DNA of 64,000 bases from positions 1 through 64,000 of the forward strand of contig NZ_FOBD01000006.1 in the NCBI RefSeq assembly GCF_900109515.1. The letters are read 5' to 3'. The DNA is from Paenibacillus sp. OK003 (lineage in GTDB: Bacteria; Bacillota; Bacilli; Paenibacillales; Paenibacillaceae). Both the position numbers and the translations under genes were made by a program. Below the pieces are notes generated by a model. It was not told the origin of the DNA. It worked only from the letters and a program-made list of their open reading frames with translations, and did not search any database. Positions 43,878 through 53,447 of this stretch are shown piece by piece; the stretch's first letter is position 1; every line of letters starts with the position of its first letter.

Positions 43878-45133
43878 AATGCGAAGAGGTGGTGGAATGG
43901 ATGCACCGGTATCTGGATCATGATCTGGGCGAGGCGGAAACTGCGCAGATGCTACAGCATGTGGCCCAATGCGCGGAGTGCGCCGAAAATTTTAGTTTGC
44001 TCAGAGCTCTCTCCAGAGAACTGGAAGATTTGCCGCAGGTAACCCCGAGATTCAGTCTGGTTGATGCCATTATGCCGCAGCTGGATGCAATCGACGAAGC
44101 GAAAAGGGAACAAAGCAGTACCATACAGGAAATGAGTCCTGTCCCTGCTGCATTTGAGAATTTACAGCGTTCAAGTGAGCGGAAACCGAAGCAAAAATGG
44201 TTGAATTCTATGGCAGGCCGGATGTCTATGGGCGCAGCAGCAGCCGCTGTTGTACTGGGCGTTGCCATTTTTGGATATCAGCCAGAGAAGATTGAAAATG
44301 CAGAAATGATGATGAGCACGGGCAGTACCCAAGAAGGCGGGAATGAGGATCAAAATCCACTGAGCAGAGAGATCAACAATGAAGATTCTTCCTCCTCTCT
44401 ACAGAGTGATAACAGTGTGTGGGTTGACAATTCGGAAAGTCAGCCATCCGCCCAAGATGAACCAACTCAAGAGGTTGGTCCTGAAGAAAACGGTTCAGAG
44501 AAGGTGCAGGAACCGGAATTGAAGGAAGGCCAAACTCCTAAACAGCCGGATACGGGATCGGAATTGAACAAGAGTGATGCAGCGAAAAACGCCCCTTCCA
44601 GTTCCAATCCTGCTGATAGTACGAAGCGTGCGGATCAGCAAAAAAGTCAGGATTCAGGAGCTGCTGCCGGACCTTCGGCAGGTTCTACGGAGAGCGGAGC
44701 AACGGAGCCTGAAAATGGGGATGCACAATCATTCATTACTTCTCAGGATATGCCTGATGTTAAGGTAGAAGAGCCGACAGCGGGCGTGACAAGTCCTGAT
44801 TCCGAGACAAACATGGATGCAGCGGGAGGAAATAAGGGATTGGCTGCCACGGATTCAGGTGCCCTTGCCACGACGACTCCAAAAGAATGGAAGTCACCCG
44901 ATGGCTCCTATCTGGTCATGCTGCTCGGCGATCAGATCAGCATTTACTCTAAATCTGCCGCTGACCCGGATGTGCTTAATCTGGTCGAGCAACGTAATGT
45001 GGAGGGTACACTAAAATCTGCGAGCTGGTCCAAGGATAGCACCGTATTCAATTACGAGACGGATCAAGATGGGACAACAGTGAAGAAATCGTTTAATGTG
45101 TCCACTGGTTCAAGCGGGACCTCTGGCAAATAG
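43874..45133 (+). CDS. Membrane anti-sigma factor with zinc finger
   Basis: The 419-residue protein has an N-terminal ZAS domain with His29-x3-Cys33-x2-Cys36 (HVAQCAEC), which should bind the sigma factor encoded just before it. One membrane segment follows at about 118-135. Beyond it lie about 200 extracellular residues rich in Ser, Glu, Pro, Gln and Gly, and a small C-terminal domain (SPDGSYLVMLLGDQISIYS ... ASWSKDSTVFNY) resembling a beta-propeller blade. The extracellular part is much longer than in RsiW-type proteins and may be the sensor or protease target. The ATGA overlap shows coupling with the sigma gene. Confidence 0.88.
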   Translation: MKCEEVVEWMHRYLDHDLGEAETAQMLQHVAQCAECAENFSLLRALSRELEDLPQVTPRFSLVDAIMPQLDAIDEAKREQSSTIQEMSPVPAAFENLQRSSERKPKQKWLNSMAGRMSMGAAAAAVVLGVAIFGYQPEKIENAEMMMSTGSTQEGGNEDQNPLSREINNEDSSSSLQSDNSVWVDNSESQPSAQDEPTQEVGPEENGSEKVQEPELKEGQTPKQPDTGSELNKSDAAKNAPSSSNPADSTKRADQQKSQDSGAAAGPSAGSTESGATEPENGDAQSFITSQDMPDVKVEEPTAGVTSPDSETNMDAAGGNKGLAATDSGALATTTPKEWKSPDGSYLVMLLGDQISIYSKSAADPDVLNLVEQRNVEGTLKSASWSKDSTVFNYETDQDGTTVKKSFNVSTGSSGTSGK

Positions 45134-45303
45134 GCTGTAAATTATACGTTTGGCCTTAAGACTTGCCGAACATTTCTGTTGTATCAAGAATATATTGAAA
45201 GTAATAACAACGTCCTATCTCAGTTTGCATAACTGACGTCGTATGACCGCGCACCAGCTTTTTCTAGAATTGTTGGTGTCAGCGTTTATATAGATGTAGG
45301 ACA

Positions 45304-45341
45304 GGGGCCTTCATCCGTTAACCGGATGTAAGGCCCCTTTG
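45304..45341 (+). terminator. Terminator of the sigma/anti-sigma operon
   Basis: GGGGCCTTCATCCG and CGGATGTAAGGCCCC form a near-perfect long stem with a short loop, followed by TTTGTTGT. It lies 170 bases past the anti-sigma stop. Confidence 0.8.
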
Positions 45342-45390
45342 TTGTCTGTCACGTTTTCTGGTAGGATAATAGGGATAAGGGGGCACCGTG

Positions 45391-46407
45391 ATGGATGTAA
45401 AGAGTGCGACAAAGGCAATACGTAATGGAGAAACGGCTCCGGTATATGTGCTGTACGGAACGGAGAAGTACCAGATACAGCAATTTACGGATATGTTAAA
45501 ACAACAGGTAATTGAAGAAGAACACCGAGAATTTGCGATCATTCCATATGATCTCTCTGAGACACCTGTGGAGGTGGTTATTGAAGAAGCGGAGACGGTT
45601 CCTTTTCTTGTTCCACGTAAACTCATTATCGTTCGCGATGCTAATTTGTTTACAGCAGGCAAGGATTCCAAAATGGATCACCAGATTGATCGGCTGCTTA
45701 CATATATGGACAATCCGGCAGATTATAGTACGATTGTGTTTCTGGCCCAAGGGGATAAGCTGGATGAGCGTAAAAAACTAGTCAAGGCAGCTAAGAAACA
45801 AGCCATTGTCCTTGCATTCGCTCCGCTAAGTGGTGAAGAGCTGCTGGGTTGGATTGTAAAGCTGGCGAAGCAACGGGATGTATCTTTTGAGACGGGAGCA
45901 GCTGACACGCTTGTGAGTTATGCAGGAACAGGCTTGCAGACGTTATCTGCGGAAGTGGACAAGTTGTGTTTGTTCGCTGGTAACGGAGGCACGATCAAAC
46001 GCGCGGATATCGAATCACTGGTGGCGCGAAGTACCGAGCAGAATGTGTTTGCGTTGGTGGAGGAGCTTGCTAACTTGAGATTAGAGAAGGCTTTGGGTCT
46101 TTTTTATGAGTTGCTGAAGCAGCGTGAAGAACCGATCAAAATTGCAGCGTTGATTGCCCGTCAATTCCGAATTATGATTCAGGTAAAAGAGTTAGGGCAG
46201 CAGAGTTACTCCCAACAGCAGATTGCCAGTCAGCTTGGTCTGCATCCGTATGCTGTCAAAATTGCTGGTGAACAGGCTCGCAAGTTTCAGGCAGAACGTT
46301 TGAGGCTGATTCTGAGTCATCTCAGTGAACTGGATTATCAGATGAAGACCGGGGCAGTGGATAAAATGCTCGGACTGGAGCTTTTCTTGTTAAGGCTCGG
46401 AGCTTAA
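45391..46407 (+). CDS. holA: DNA polymerase III delta subunit
   Basis: The 339-residue clamp-loader subunit opens the beta clamp for chromosome replication. The family pattern is visible: PVYVLYGTEKYQIQQF, IVFLAQGDKLDERKKLVKAAKK, LEVD-type helices and the C-terminal collar (LKQREEPIKIAALIARQFR, LGLHPYAVKIA). ATG 45391 has AAGGGGG eight bases upstream; GTG 45388 is an alternative. In B. subtilis this gene (yqeN) likewise lies between comEC and rpsT. Confidence 0.95.
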   Translation: MDVKSATKAIRNGETAPVYVLYGTEKYQIQQFTDMLKQQVIEEEHREFAIIPYDLSETPVEVVIEEAETVPFLVPRKLIIVRDANLFTAGKDSKMDHQIDRLLTYMDNPADYSTIVFLAQGDKLDERKKLVKAAKKQAIVLAFAPLSGEELLGWIVKLAKQRDVSFETGAADTLVSYAGTGLQTLSAEVDKLCLFAGNGGTIKRADIESLVARSTEQNVFALVEELANLRLEKALGLFYELLKQREEPIKIAALIARQFRIMIQVKELGQQSYSQQQIASQLGLHPYAVKIAGEQARKFQAERLRLILSHLSELDYQMKTGAVDKMLGLELFLLRLGA

Positions 46408-46431
46408 ACTTAGAGAAAACTGTAACACAAG

Positions 46432-46477
46432 GCGGCCTTGATTCCGTTGATGGTGAGATCATCGGAATCAAGGCCGC
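46432..46477 (+). terminator. Long hairpin terminator after holA
   Basis: GCGGCCTTGATTCCG and CGGAATCAAGGCCGC are a perfect 15-base inverted repeat with a 16-base loop, followed by TTCGTTT. The T tract is weak for such a strong stem. Confidence 0.75.
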
Positions 46478-46511
46478 TTCGTTTAAATGAGTGCTTATAG
46501 AATCAGATACT

Positions 46512-46548
46512 AAAAAATCCTGAAAGCTCGTGCTGTTCAGGATTTTTC
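46512..46548. terminator. Shared terminator between holA and rpsT
   Basis: AAAAAATCCTGAA and TTCAGGATTTTT form a symmetric stem with T tracts on both strands, 25 bases past the rpsT stop. Confidence 0.85.
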
Positions 46549-46573
46549 CATTAGATCGTATAAGTAACGCTTC

Positions 46574-46846
46574 TTACGCTTGTGCGGAAAGAGCGTTCAG
46601 TTTTTTCGCCAAGCGAGACTTTTTGCGGGCTGCAGCATTTTTATGAACCAGACCTTTAGTTACAGCCTTGTCCAGCTTTTTGGAAGCAGCTTGAATCGCA
46701 GCTTTTGCAGTATCAACTTCGTTACTTACCAGAGCAGCATCAGCAGCTTTAACAGCTGTACGGAGTGCAGATTTCTGGGAAGCGTTGAGTGCGCGGCGCT
46801 TCTCGCTCGTTTTTACGCGTTTAACAGCGGATTTGATGTTTGGCAT
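46574..46846 (-). CDS. rpsT: 30S ribosomal protein S20
   Basis: The 90-residue basic helical protein binds 16S rRNA early in 30S assembly. The start [18 protein letters not shown], the [14 protein letters not shown] segment and the C-terminal [17 protein letters not shown] are diagnostic. The start at 46846 has GGAGGTG six bases upstream; an earlier in-frame ATG at 46855 lies inside that ribosome binding site. It is transcribed opposite to its neighbours, as in B. subtilis. Confidence 0.96.
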   Translation of the reverse strand: MPNIKSAVKRVKTSEKRRALNASQKSALRTAVKAADAALVSNEVDTAKAAIQAASKKLDKAVTKGLVHKNAAARKKSRLAKKLNALSAQA

Positions 46847-47021
46847 TACATTCACCTCCTGTAAGGCATTTGCATGAATACAAACGTTTCACAACTTAAA
46901 ATATTCTAGCACGCTGGCATGCAAATTGCAACCAATTTTCCTATGATGTTCGATGGTGCTGCATAAAGCACACCATTTTCCCACACAATATGCTCAAATG
47001 CGGTAAGGGAGGCAGGGACAG

Positions 47022-48023
47022 ATGACACTGGATTTGCAAAATTATGCAGTTCGTACCGACTTGGCAATTGACTCCAAGGAGATGGCTCAGGGGGGACAGA
47101 AACAGACGATTCCCGGGCTGCGGGAGGATGTGGATGAGAAAGACGGTATCAAAATCACACGTATTGATGTGCTTGATGATGCAGCCGCTACAGCAATTGG
47201 GCGTGTAAAGGGGCACTATGTCACTTTGGAGGTCCCATCGCTTCGTAACGGGGATACCGATCTTCAGGAGCGGGTGGCGGCAGAATTCACGCGGGAGATG
47301 GAAGATTTTTTGGCCAAAGCGGGAATTAACAAGACGTCCAAGGTGCTGATTGTGGGTTTGGGCAACCTGAACGTCACGCCTGATTCACTTGGTCCGCTGG
47401 TCGTGGAGAATCTGATGGTTACCCGTCAGTATTTTGAGCTGGTGCCGGATCAGGTTGCCCCGGGGTATCGGGAAGTCAGTGCCATTGCGCCAGGTGTGCT
47501 GGGTACAACGGGTATAGAATCCAGTGACATCGTGCAAGCGATCGTGGATCGAACGAAACCGGATGCAATCATTGCGATTGATGCGCTGGCTTCACGCTCC
47601 CTCGAACGTGTTAATACAACGATTCAGGTGGCAGACATCGGCATTCATCCTGGCTCAGGTATTGGGAACAAGCGACGCGGACTGACACGTGAAATATTGG
47701 GTGTTCCCTGCATTGCCATTGGTGTACCTACCGTATGTTATGCGTCAACCATCGTGAATAACGTCATCGAAATGATGCGTACTCATTTTCGTCAAGAGAC
47801 CGATCAAACGAAACAGATTATGGGCATGCTGGACGATATCGGTGAAAATGACCGCCTCAGTTTGGTTAAAGAGGTGTTGGAGCCACTAGGTCACGATTTG
47901 ATCGTTACCCCCAAAGAAATCGATGAATTTGTCGAGGATATTGCCAATATTATTGCAACAGGTCTGAATGCAGCGCTCCATGATGCGGTGAATGCTGAGA
48001 ATGTAGCTGCCTACACCCATTAA
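47022..48023 (+). CDS. gpr: Spore germination endoprotease GPR
   Basis: The 333-residue A25 protease degrades small acid-soluble spore proteins when the spore germinates. It is made as a zymogen; the N-terminal propeptide includes NYAVRTDLAID. Conserved blocks are VGLGNLNVTPDSLGP, APGVLGTTGIESSDIV, IAIDALASRSLERV and GIHPGSGIGNKR. GGGAGG lies before the ATG. Transcription in the developing forespore is expected for this family. spoIIP follows after a terminator, in the conserved gpr-spoIIP-yqxA-lepA order. Confidence 0.96.
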   Translation: MTLDLQNYAVRTDLAIDSKEMAQGGQKQTIPGLREDVDEKDGIKITRIDVLDDAAATAIGRVKGHYVTLEVPSLRNGDTDLQERVAAEFTREMEDFLAKAGINKTSKVLIVGLGNLNVTPDSLGPLVVENLMVTRQYFELVPDQVAPGYREVSAIAPGVLGTTGIESSDIVQAIVDRTKPDAIIAIDALASRSLERVNTTIQVADIGIHPGSGIGNKRRGLTREILGVPCIAIGVPTVCYASTIVNNVIEMMRTHFRQETDQTKQIMGMLDDIGENDRLSLVKEVLEPLGHDLIVTPKEIDEFVEDIANIIATGLNAALHDAVNAENVAAYTH

Positions 48024-48062
48024 TTAATATTTTGAAGTCTAAAATGTTTGAGACTCCTGTGA

Positions 48063-48095
48063 AGAAGGTCCGAATCTATCGGACTTTCTTTTTTT
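48063..48095 (+). terminator. Terminator of gpr
   Basis: AGAAgGTCCGA and TCGGACtTTCT flank a five-base loop, followed by TTTTTT. Confidence 0.85.
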
Positions 48096-48185
48096 GTGCA
48101 ATCTTCTTTTTCCTGTTCTATCAAATCTGGCAGGCTCATAGAGTTGAAGTATAAGCGTTGTCCAGCAGGGAAGGAGACAGAAGCA

Positions 48186-49481
48186 ATGAACAAAATATTG
48201 GCCTGGAATATTGGTAAATGGAAAAAGAGATGTTTGCACGTGCTGGCCATGGGCCGTACGTTGTTGTTGCTTATGATCATATCTGCTTTGTTTTTTGTTG
48301 TACTCGGTCTGGGAGGCATGGCAGAAAAGCGTTTGAATAGCTCACCCGTTTCTTCTATGAAAGGATTCGCGGGAGCCGTATCAAGCAGCTTTTTTGTGGA
48401 CATGCTCGGCATGGAAATGCCGCATCTAACTCAGAAGGAACAGGTTTCTGCATTTTCTGGTGAGAATCTGACTTCGTTTGTATTCCAACTGCTGACGAAT
48501 GTGAATCCGCAAGACCCCAAAAGCCTGATCGCTAGAGAAATGCCTGGCATGGGTTCCAATCAACCCGTACTACTGAGACCGGGGTCAGGAAATGAAAAAG
48601 CTGAAGCTCCTGAAGATTATCAGCCGGGTCCTGGACTCATTGATACCGCCTCAGCGGGCGGAGGAAAGTCAGGTGGCGAGCAGCATATCCCACCAGGTCA
48701 AGATGATACCGATCCATCCGATCCGCAGGATCCGGGTGATGGTGAAGTAAAGGGGGATCCCCCACCGAAGAGTGGCGGTCAAGATGAACCTAGCAAACCA
48801 ACGACAGGGAAAAAAGCAATCCTTGTTTACCATTCCCATCCACGTGAAGGATATAATCCACTCTTGGGCACGAAGAGTGACAATCCTTCCTCCGGCAAAT
48901 CAACGGGCAATGTTTTTCAAGTGGGGTCCTACTTGTCGGACAGTTTAGAGAAGCTTGGGATTGGGGTGGAACATGCACAGGAAGATTATCCGACCAAGGT
49001 CAAGGATTATAACTGGAATTATTCCTATAAATACTCTCGTCAAACGGTGAAAGCTGCACTCGCTCAATATGATGATCTTACGTATCTCATCGATATTCAT
49101 CGTGATTCACAACGTCACAACAAAACAACGACGACCATTAATAATCTGGGTTATGCCAAAGTATATTTTATTATAGGGCATGAAAATCCAAACTGGCAGC
49201 AGAATGAAGCCTTTGCGGCCAAAATTCATAAGAAGCTGGAGGCGAAATATCCAGGGGTATCTCGGGGCGTCTGGGGCAAGGACGGCGGCGGGGCCAACAA
49301 TGGTGAATACAACCAGACGCTTTCTCCCAACAGCATATTGATTGAGATTGGCGGCATCGACAATACGGCTGCTGAACTGGAACGGACATCCAAAGTACTC
49401 GCCGATATGATTGCACAGGTGTACTGGGATGATCAGAAGGTGGACAAAGCAAGTGCGGAAAAATCTTCACAAGGTGGTTAA
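48186..49481 (+). CDS. spoIIP: Stage II sporulation protein P (SpoIIP)
   Basis: The 431-residue membrane-anchored peptidoglycan hydrolase works with SpoIID and SpoIIM to thin septal wall and drive engulfment. It has a membrane segment at about 23-42, a disordered Gly/Pro/Asp-rich linker (about 130-210) and the catalytic domain: VYHSHPREGYNP (His216, His218), YLIDIHRDS (His305) and ILIEIGGIDN (Glu). AAGGAG ten bases upstream supports ATG 48186; the frame is open further upstream through the gpr terminator. Confidence 0.95.
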   Translation: MNKILAWNIGKWKKRCLHVLAMGRTLLLLMIISALFFVVLGLGGMAEKRLNSSPVSSMKGFAGAVSSSFFVDMLGMEMPHLTQKEQVSAFSGENLTSFVFQLLTNVNPQDPKSLIAREMPGMGSNQPVLLRPGSGNEKAEAPEDYQPGPGLIDTASAGGGKSGGEQHIPPGQDDTDPSDPQDPGDGEVKGDPPPKSGGQDEPSKPTTGKKAILVYHSHPREGYNPLLGTKSDNPSSGKSTGNVFQVGSYLSDSLEKLGIGVEHAQEDYPTKVKDYNWNYSYKYSRQTVKAALAQYDDLTYLIDIHRDSQRHNKTTTTINNLGYAKVYFIIGHENPNWQQNEAFAAKIHKKLEAKYPGVSRGVWGKDGGGANNGEYNQTLSPNSILIEIGGIDNTAAELERTSKVLADMIAQVYWDDQKVDKASAEKSSQGG

Positions 49482-49550
49482 TGGCTAGTATTCCTGAAAT
49501 GGAAGAATGGAAGAATAGAAGAATCGAAGATATAACAGGAGGCGAGGAAT

Positions 49551-49910
49551 GTGTCCAGATTCGGCAAAAGATTGTTTTCCATCTGTGTATTAATGTTGCT
49601 GGGTGTTCTGTTTGGAATGCAGCTGGCAGGCAGCAGCTTTAATAGGGGCGATGATTGGACCGGCAACCCCGCAGTGGTGAAAACGGAGCCGGTGTCACCG
49701 GCTGCCGAGTCTGTTCCGGCCGCGTCAGTACAACAGGAGGTCAAAGAACCTCCAAGGGTACCTGTTCTGTCACCGAGTCAGGTGCTTGGCGCAGAGCAGA
49801 GCAAAGCACCGGTCGACGTGCTGGCTGACAAAACGGCAGGTCTTCTTCAAAATCTGTCCCATAACGGGATGAAGTGGGTAGTATCCTTATTTAGCGGAGT
49901 CGCTGAATAA
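49551..49910 (+). CDS. yqxA: YqxA-like membrane protein (DUF3679)
   Basis: The 119-residue protein has one membrane segment at about 8-26 (FSICVLMLLGVLFGMQLAG), a Pro/Val/Glu-rich middle and a C-terminal amphipathic helix (NLSHNGMKWVVSLFSG). Sequence layout and its place between spoIIP and lepA match B. subtilis YqxA, whose function is unknown. The GTG at 49551 has AGGAGGCGAGG upstream. It is probably co-transcribed with spoIIP, since only 69 bases separate them. Confidence 0.8.
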   Translation: MSRFGKRLFSICVLMLLGVLFGMQLAGSSFNRGDDWTGNPAVVKTEPVSPAAESVPAASVQQEVKEPPRVPVLSPSQVLGAEQSKAPVDVLADKTAGLLQNLSHNGMKWVVSLFSGVAE

Positions 49911-49990
49911 AAGGCTATGATATATAGGCAAAATATACCCTTGGGATTTCGCAATGGTGACGATAATTATAAAGTTGAGGCAACGCGGGA

Positions 49991-50019
49991 TTGATGCACC
50001 CTGCATCAACTGTTATAAT
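49991..50019 (+). promoter_or_regulatory. lepA promoter overlapped by a perfect inverted repeat
   Basis: TTGATG (49991-49996) and TATAAT (50014-50019) are spaced by 17 bases. TTGATGCA-ccc-TGCATCAA (49991-50009) is a perfect eight-base inverted repeat that starts at the -35 and fills the spacer. A protein bound there would block RNA polymerase. Confidence 0.7.
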
Positions 50020-50056
50020 GAAGTGATTGACACTAGGCTGTTTCTGGGGGTAAGGA

Positions 50057-51871
50057 ATGACTGACATTCGGGCAAGACAACGTAAAATTCGTAACTTTTC
50101 AATTATTGCACATATAGATCACGGCAAATCAACACTTGCGGACCGGATCTTGGAGTACACAGGTGCGCTAACTACACGTGAAATGCAAGAACAAGTATTG
50201 GACCAAATGGACCTTGAACGCGAACGCGGAATTACGATCAAGCTGCAGGCGGTAGCGCTGACTTACAAAGCCGATGACGGCGAAGAGTATCTGTTGAATC
50301 TGATTGATACACCTGGACACGTAGACTTCACATATGAAGTATCACGCAGCCTTGCTGCATGTGAAGGTGCTTTGCTGGTAGTGGATGCGGCACAGGGAAT
50401 TGAAGCCCAGACACTGGCTAACGTATACCTGGCTTTGGATAATGACCTTGAAATTTTACCGGTAATCAACAAAATTGACCTTCCAAGTGCTGACCCGGAT
50501 CGGGTTAAACAGGAAGTGGAAGATGTCATTGGATTGGATACAAGCAATGCAGTTTTGGCTTCAGCCAAGGCAGGCATCGGTATCAAAGAAATTCTGGAGC
50601 AAGTAGTGCAAAGTGTTCCAGCTCCACAAGGTGATCCTGATCAGCCTTTGAAAGCGCTGATTTTTGACTCGCACTATGATCCGTACAAAGGCGTAATTGT
50701 TTACGTACGTGTTGTAGACGGCAAGATTAAATCAGGTTCCAAAATTAAAATGATGGCAACAGGCAAAACGTTTGAAGTCATTGAAGTTGGAGCGTTCAAA
50801 CCGCGTATGACCATCGTGGACGAGCTGAACGTCGGAGATGTTGGGTTTATCGTTGCAGGTATCCGGCATGTAGGTGATACACAAGTCGGGGATACGGTGA
50901 CAGATGCCAAAAATCCAACACCTGAACCTTTGCCAGGCTACCGCAAAATTAATCCAATGGTGTACTGCGGTCTCTATCCGATTGAAACATCGGATTATGT
51001 TGACCTGCGTGAGGCCTTGGAGAAATTGCAGTTGAACGATGCATCACTCAGCTTTGAGCCGGAGACGTCCAGTGCACTCGGTTTTGGATTCCGTTGCGGA
51101 TTCCTTGGACTGCTTCACATGGATGTTATCCAGGAGCGGATTGAGCGTGAGTTCAACATTCCATTGATTACGACTGCACCAAGCGTAATTTACCACGTGA
51201 CGTTGACCAATGGTGAAGTCATGCAAATTGACAACCCATCCAACTATCCTGAGGTGGGCAGAATTGATTTTGTTGAGGAACCATACGTTAAGGCAGCCAT
51301 TATCGTACCGAATGATTACGTAGGTACTATCATGGAGCTTTGTCAGAATAAACGCGGTGAATATGTGAATATGGAATATTTGGACACAACTCGGGTTACC
51401 ATTACGTATGAGATCCCATTGTCCGAGATTGTATATGACTTCTTCGACCAATTGAAATCAAGCACCAAAGGATATGCATCCTTCGACTACGAGCTGTCCG
51501 GTTATCGTCAGTCTAATCTGGCGAAAATGGATATCTTGCTCAATGGTGAGCAAGTCGATGCCTTGTCCTTCATCGTTCACCGTGATCGTGCGTATAACCG
51601 CGGCCGCATTATCTGTGAGAAGCTGCGCGAGCTGATTCCACGGCAAATGTTCGAGGTGCCGATCCAGGCATCTGTGGGTACCAAAGTTGTAGCTCGTGAA
51701 ACGGTAAAAGCAATGCGTAAAAACGTACTTGCCAAGTGTTATGGTGGTGACATCTCGCGGAAACGGAAACTGCTTGAGAAGCAGAAGGAAGGTAAGAAGC
51801 GGATGAAGCAGGTTGGTAACGTAGAGGTGCCGCAGGAAGCATTCATGGCGGTGCTGAAAATTGATGATTAA
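50057..51871 (+). CDS. lepA: Elongation factor 4 (LepA)
   Basis: The 604-residue translational GTPase back-translocates or helps remodel ribosomes under stress. Motifs are G1 [10 protein letters not shown], switch ERGITIK, G3 DTPGHVDF, G4 NKIDLP and the LepA-specific C-terminal domain ending [19 protein letters not shown] well-spaced promoter with an overlapping inverted repeat lies upstream. The gene is followed by a tandem repeat region and a terminator. Confidence 0.97.
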   Translation: MTDIRARQRKIRNFSIIAHIDHGKSTLADRILEYTGALTTREMQEQVLDQMDLERERGITIKLQAVALTYKADDGEEYLLNLIDTPGHVDFTYEVSRSLAACEGALLVVDAAQGIEAQTLANVYLALDNDLEILPVINKIDLPSADPDRVKQEVEDVIGLDTSNAVLASAKAGIGIKEILEQVVQSVPAPQGDPDQPLKALIFDSHYDPYKGVIVYVRVVDGKIKSGSKIKMMATGKTFEVIEVGAFKPRMTIVDELNVGDVGFIVAGIRHVGDTQVGDTVTDAKNPTPEPLPGYRKINPMVYCGLYPIETSDYVDLREALEKLQLNDASLSFEPETSSALGFGFRCGFLGLLHMDVIQERIEREFNIPLITTAPSVIYHVTLTNGEVMQIDNPSNYPEVGRIDFVEEPYVKAAIIVPNDYVGTIMELCQNKRGEYVNMEYLDTTRVTITYEIPLSEIVYDFFDQLKSSTKGYASFDYELSGYRQSNLAKMDILLNGEQVDALSFIVHRDRAYNRGRIICEKLRELIPRQMFEVPIQASVGTKVVARETVKAMRKNVLAKCYGGDISRKRKLLEKQKEGKKRMKQVGNVEVPQEAFMAVLKIDD

Positions 51872-51885
51872 ACAATCTAATTTGA

Positions 51886-52078
51886 GGTACAGCACAGAAT
51901 GTGTGTATTCAAACTAGATTAAAGACGTTTGCTTGCAAACGTCGCGTGAACCCTTTCGGTACATCAATAATTTGTGTATGAAAGGATAAACGATATTTTG
52001 TCTCGGGTACAGCACAGAATGTGTGTATTCAAACTAGATTAAAGACGTTTGCTTGCAAACGTAGGTACAGCACAGAAT
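51886..52078. repeat. Tandem duplication with hairpins between lepA and hemW
   Basis: A 57-base segment at 51886-51942 is repeated exactly at 52006-52062, a period of 120 bases. Its first 15 bases, GGTACAGCACAGAAT, occur a third time at 52064-52078. Each long copy ends in the hairpin ACGTTTGC-tt-GCAAACGT. The 63-base spacer contains another inverted pair, CCTTTC/GAAAGG (about 51951-51985). There is no coding frame. The role is unknown; it lies in the untranslated region after lepA. Confidence 0.85.
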
Positions 52079-52096
52079 AACCAATAAACCAAGCTG

Positions 52097-52125
52097 AAAG
52101 GGAAGCCGGATGGCTTTCCTTTTTT
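52097..52125 (+). terminator. Terminator before hemW
   Basis: AAGGGAAGCC-ggat-GGCTTTCCTT has one wobble and is followed by TTTTT. It ends the lepA transcript after the tandem repeats, 21 bases before the hemW start. Confidence 0.85.
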
Positions 52126-52145
52126 CAAATAGAGGGGGACTTGCC

Positions 52146-53330
52146 ATGACATTGGCAGCACACAGCCGGAAAACAGGTGCACCCCAAGCGGTGTATCTTC
52201 ACATTCCCTTTTGCACAAATAAATGTTTCTACTGCGATTTTAACTCCTATGTATTGAAGGACCAGCCTGTTATGCAGTACCTTGAAGCGCTGGAACGGGA
52301 GATGGAACATACGGTTAAAGCGAATCCGCCGGGAGAAATCAAAACCATATTTGTGGGCGGCGGTACGCCGACTGCACTGAAACCGGACGAAATGGCCGTA
52401 TTCCTGAAGTCCGTTAAGACCTATTTCCCGAATTGGGCAGATGATATTGAGTTTTCAATGGAAGCTAACCCGGGCACGACCGATGCAGAGAAGCTCGCCG
52501 TTATGAAAGAAGGCGGAGTGAATCGTGTCAGCTTTGGGGTACAGGCTTTTCAAAATGATCTGCTGACAGGTATTGGCCGGATTCATAATACAGATGATGT
52601 ATACCGCAGTTTGGAAAATGCCCGAGCAGCTGGATTGCATAATTTGTCCATTGACCTCATGTTTGGTTTGCCAAACCAAACTGTCGAGATGCTGAACGAG
52701 AGTATCGACAAGGCGCTAGAACTGGATCTGCCGCATTACTCCATATACAGCCTGAAGGTGGAAGAGAATACGCTTTTCCATACGTTGTATCAGAAGAACC
52801 AGCTACCGCTTCCTCATGAAGACGACGAGCTGCAAATGTATCTTCTATTAATGAAGCGTATGAAAGAAGCAGGTTACGGACAATACGAGATCAGTAACTT
52901 TGCCAAACCCGGCTTCGAGAGCCGTCACAATATCACGTACTGGCGTAATGAGGACTATTACGGTCTGGGTGCAGGTGCACATGGATATGTAGGCCGCGAA
53001 CGCCATATGAATATAAAAGGTATAAACCCGTATGTGGAAGCTTCCAAAGGAGGTCTGCCGCGTCTCGATCATTTTGAGATCAGCCGCGCCGAGGCAATGG
53101 AAGATTATCTGATGGTTGGATTGAGAATGCTGGAAGGTGCTTCATCCTCACGGTTTAACGATCAGTTCGGGGAGCCTATGGAGGAAGTGTTTGCGAAGCC
53201 TTTGGGCAAAATGCTGAATGCAGGACTGCTGGAGAAGACGCCAGACGGCTTCCGGCTTAGTGAACAGGGCATCCTGTTCGGAAATGACGTTTTTGCCGAG
53301 TTTATCGGGTCTATATCGCTGAATTCGTAG
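52146..53330 (+). CDS. hemW: Heme chaperone HemW (radical SAM)
   Basis: The 394-residue protein has the radical SAM cluster motif HIPFCTNKCFYCDF, FVGGGTPTAL, the substrate-binding SFGVQAF and GLPNQT, and the C-terminal HemN_C domain (YGQYEISNFAKPG). HemW proteins bind heme and pass it to targets; they lack the coproporphyrinogen oxidase activity of true HemN. ATG 52146 with GAGGGGG seven bases upstream is the start; the frame is open back into the terminator. Confidence 0.93.
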   Translation: MTLAAHSRKTGAPQAVYLHIPFCTNKCFYCDFNSYVLKDQPVMQYLEALEREMEHTVKANPPGEIKTIFVGGGTPTALKPDEMAVFLKSVKTYFPNWADDIEFSMEANPGTTDAEKLAVMKEGGVNRVSFGVQAFQNDLLTGIGRIHNTDDVYRSLENARAAGLHNLSIDLMFGLPNQTVEMLNESIDKALELDLPHYSIYSLKVEENTLFHTLYQKNQLPLPHEDDELQMYLLLMKRMKEAGYGQYEISNFAKPGFESRHNITYWRNEDYYGLGAGAHGYVGRERHMNIKGINPYVEASKGGLPRLDHFEISRAEAMEDYLMVGLRMLEGASSSRFNDQFGEPMEEVFAKPLGKMLNAGLLEKTPDGFRLSEQGILFGNDVFAEFIGSISLNS

Positions 53331-53408
53331 CTTGAAATTCTATACGCTCTGTTGTATATTTATTCATATTGATTTTACAGAGCGTGTAATTTATACAACT
53401 ACGAAGTC

Positions 53409-53427
53409 AGCTTTCCTCTGGAAAGCT
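53409..53427. terminator. Hairpin between hemW and the GNAT gene
   Basis: AGCTTTCC-tct-GGAAAGCT is a perfect eight-base stem with a three-base loop, followed by TCTTAT and then the GNAT ribosome binding site. It could be a weak hemW terminator. A second inverted pair, ACGCTCTGT/ACAGAGCGT, lies at about 53345-53384. Confidence 0.5.
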
Positions 53428-53447
53428 TCTTATAGGAGGAGAGCTGG

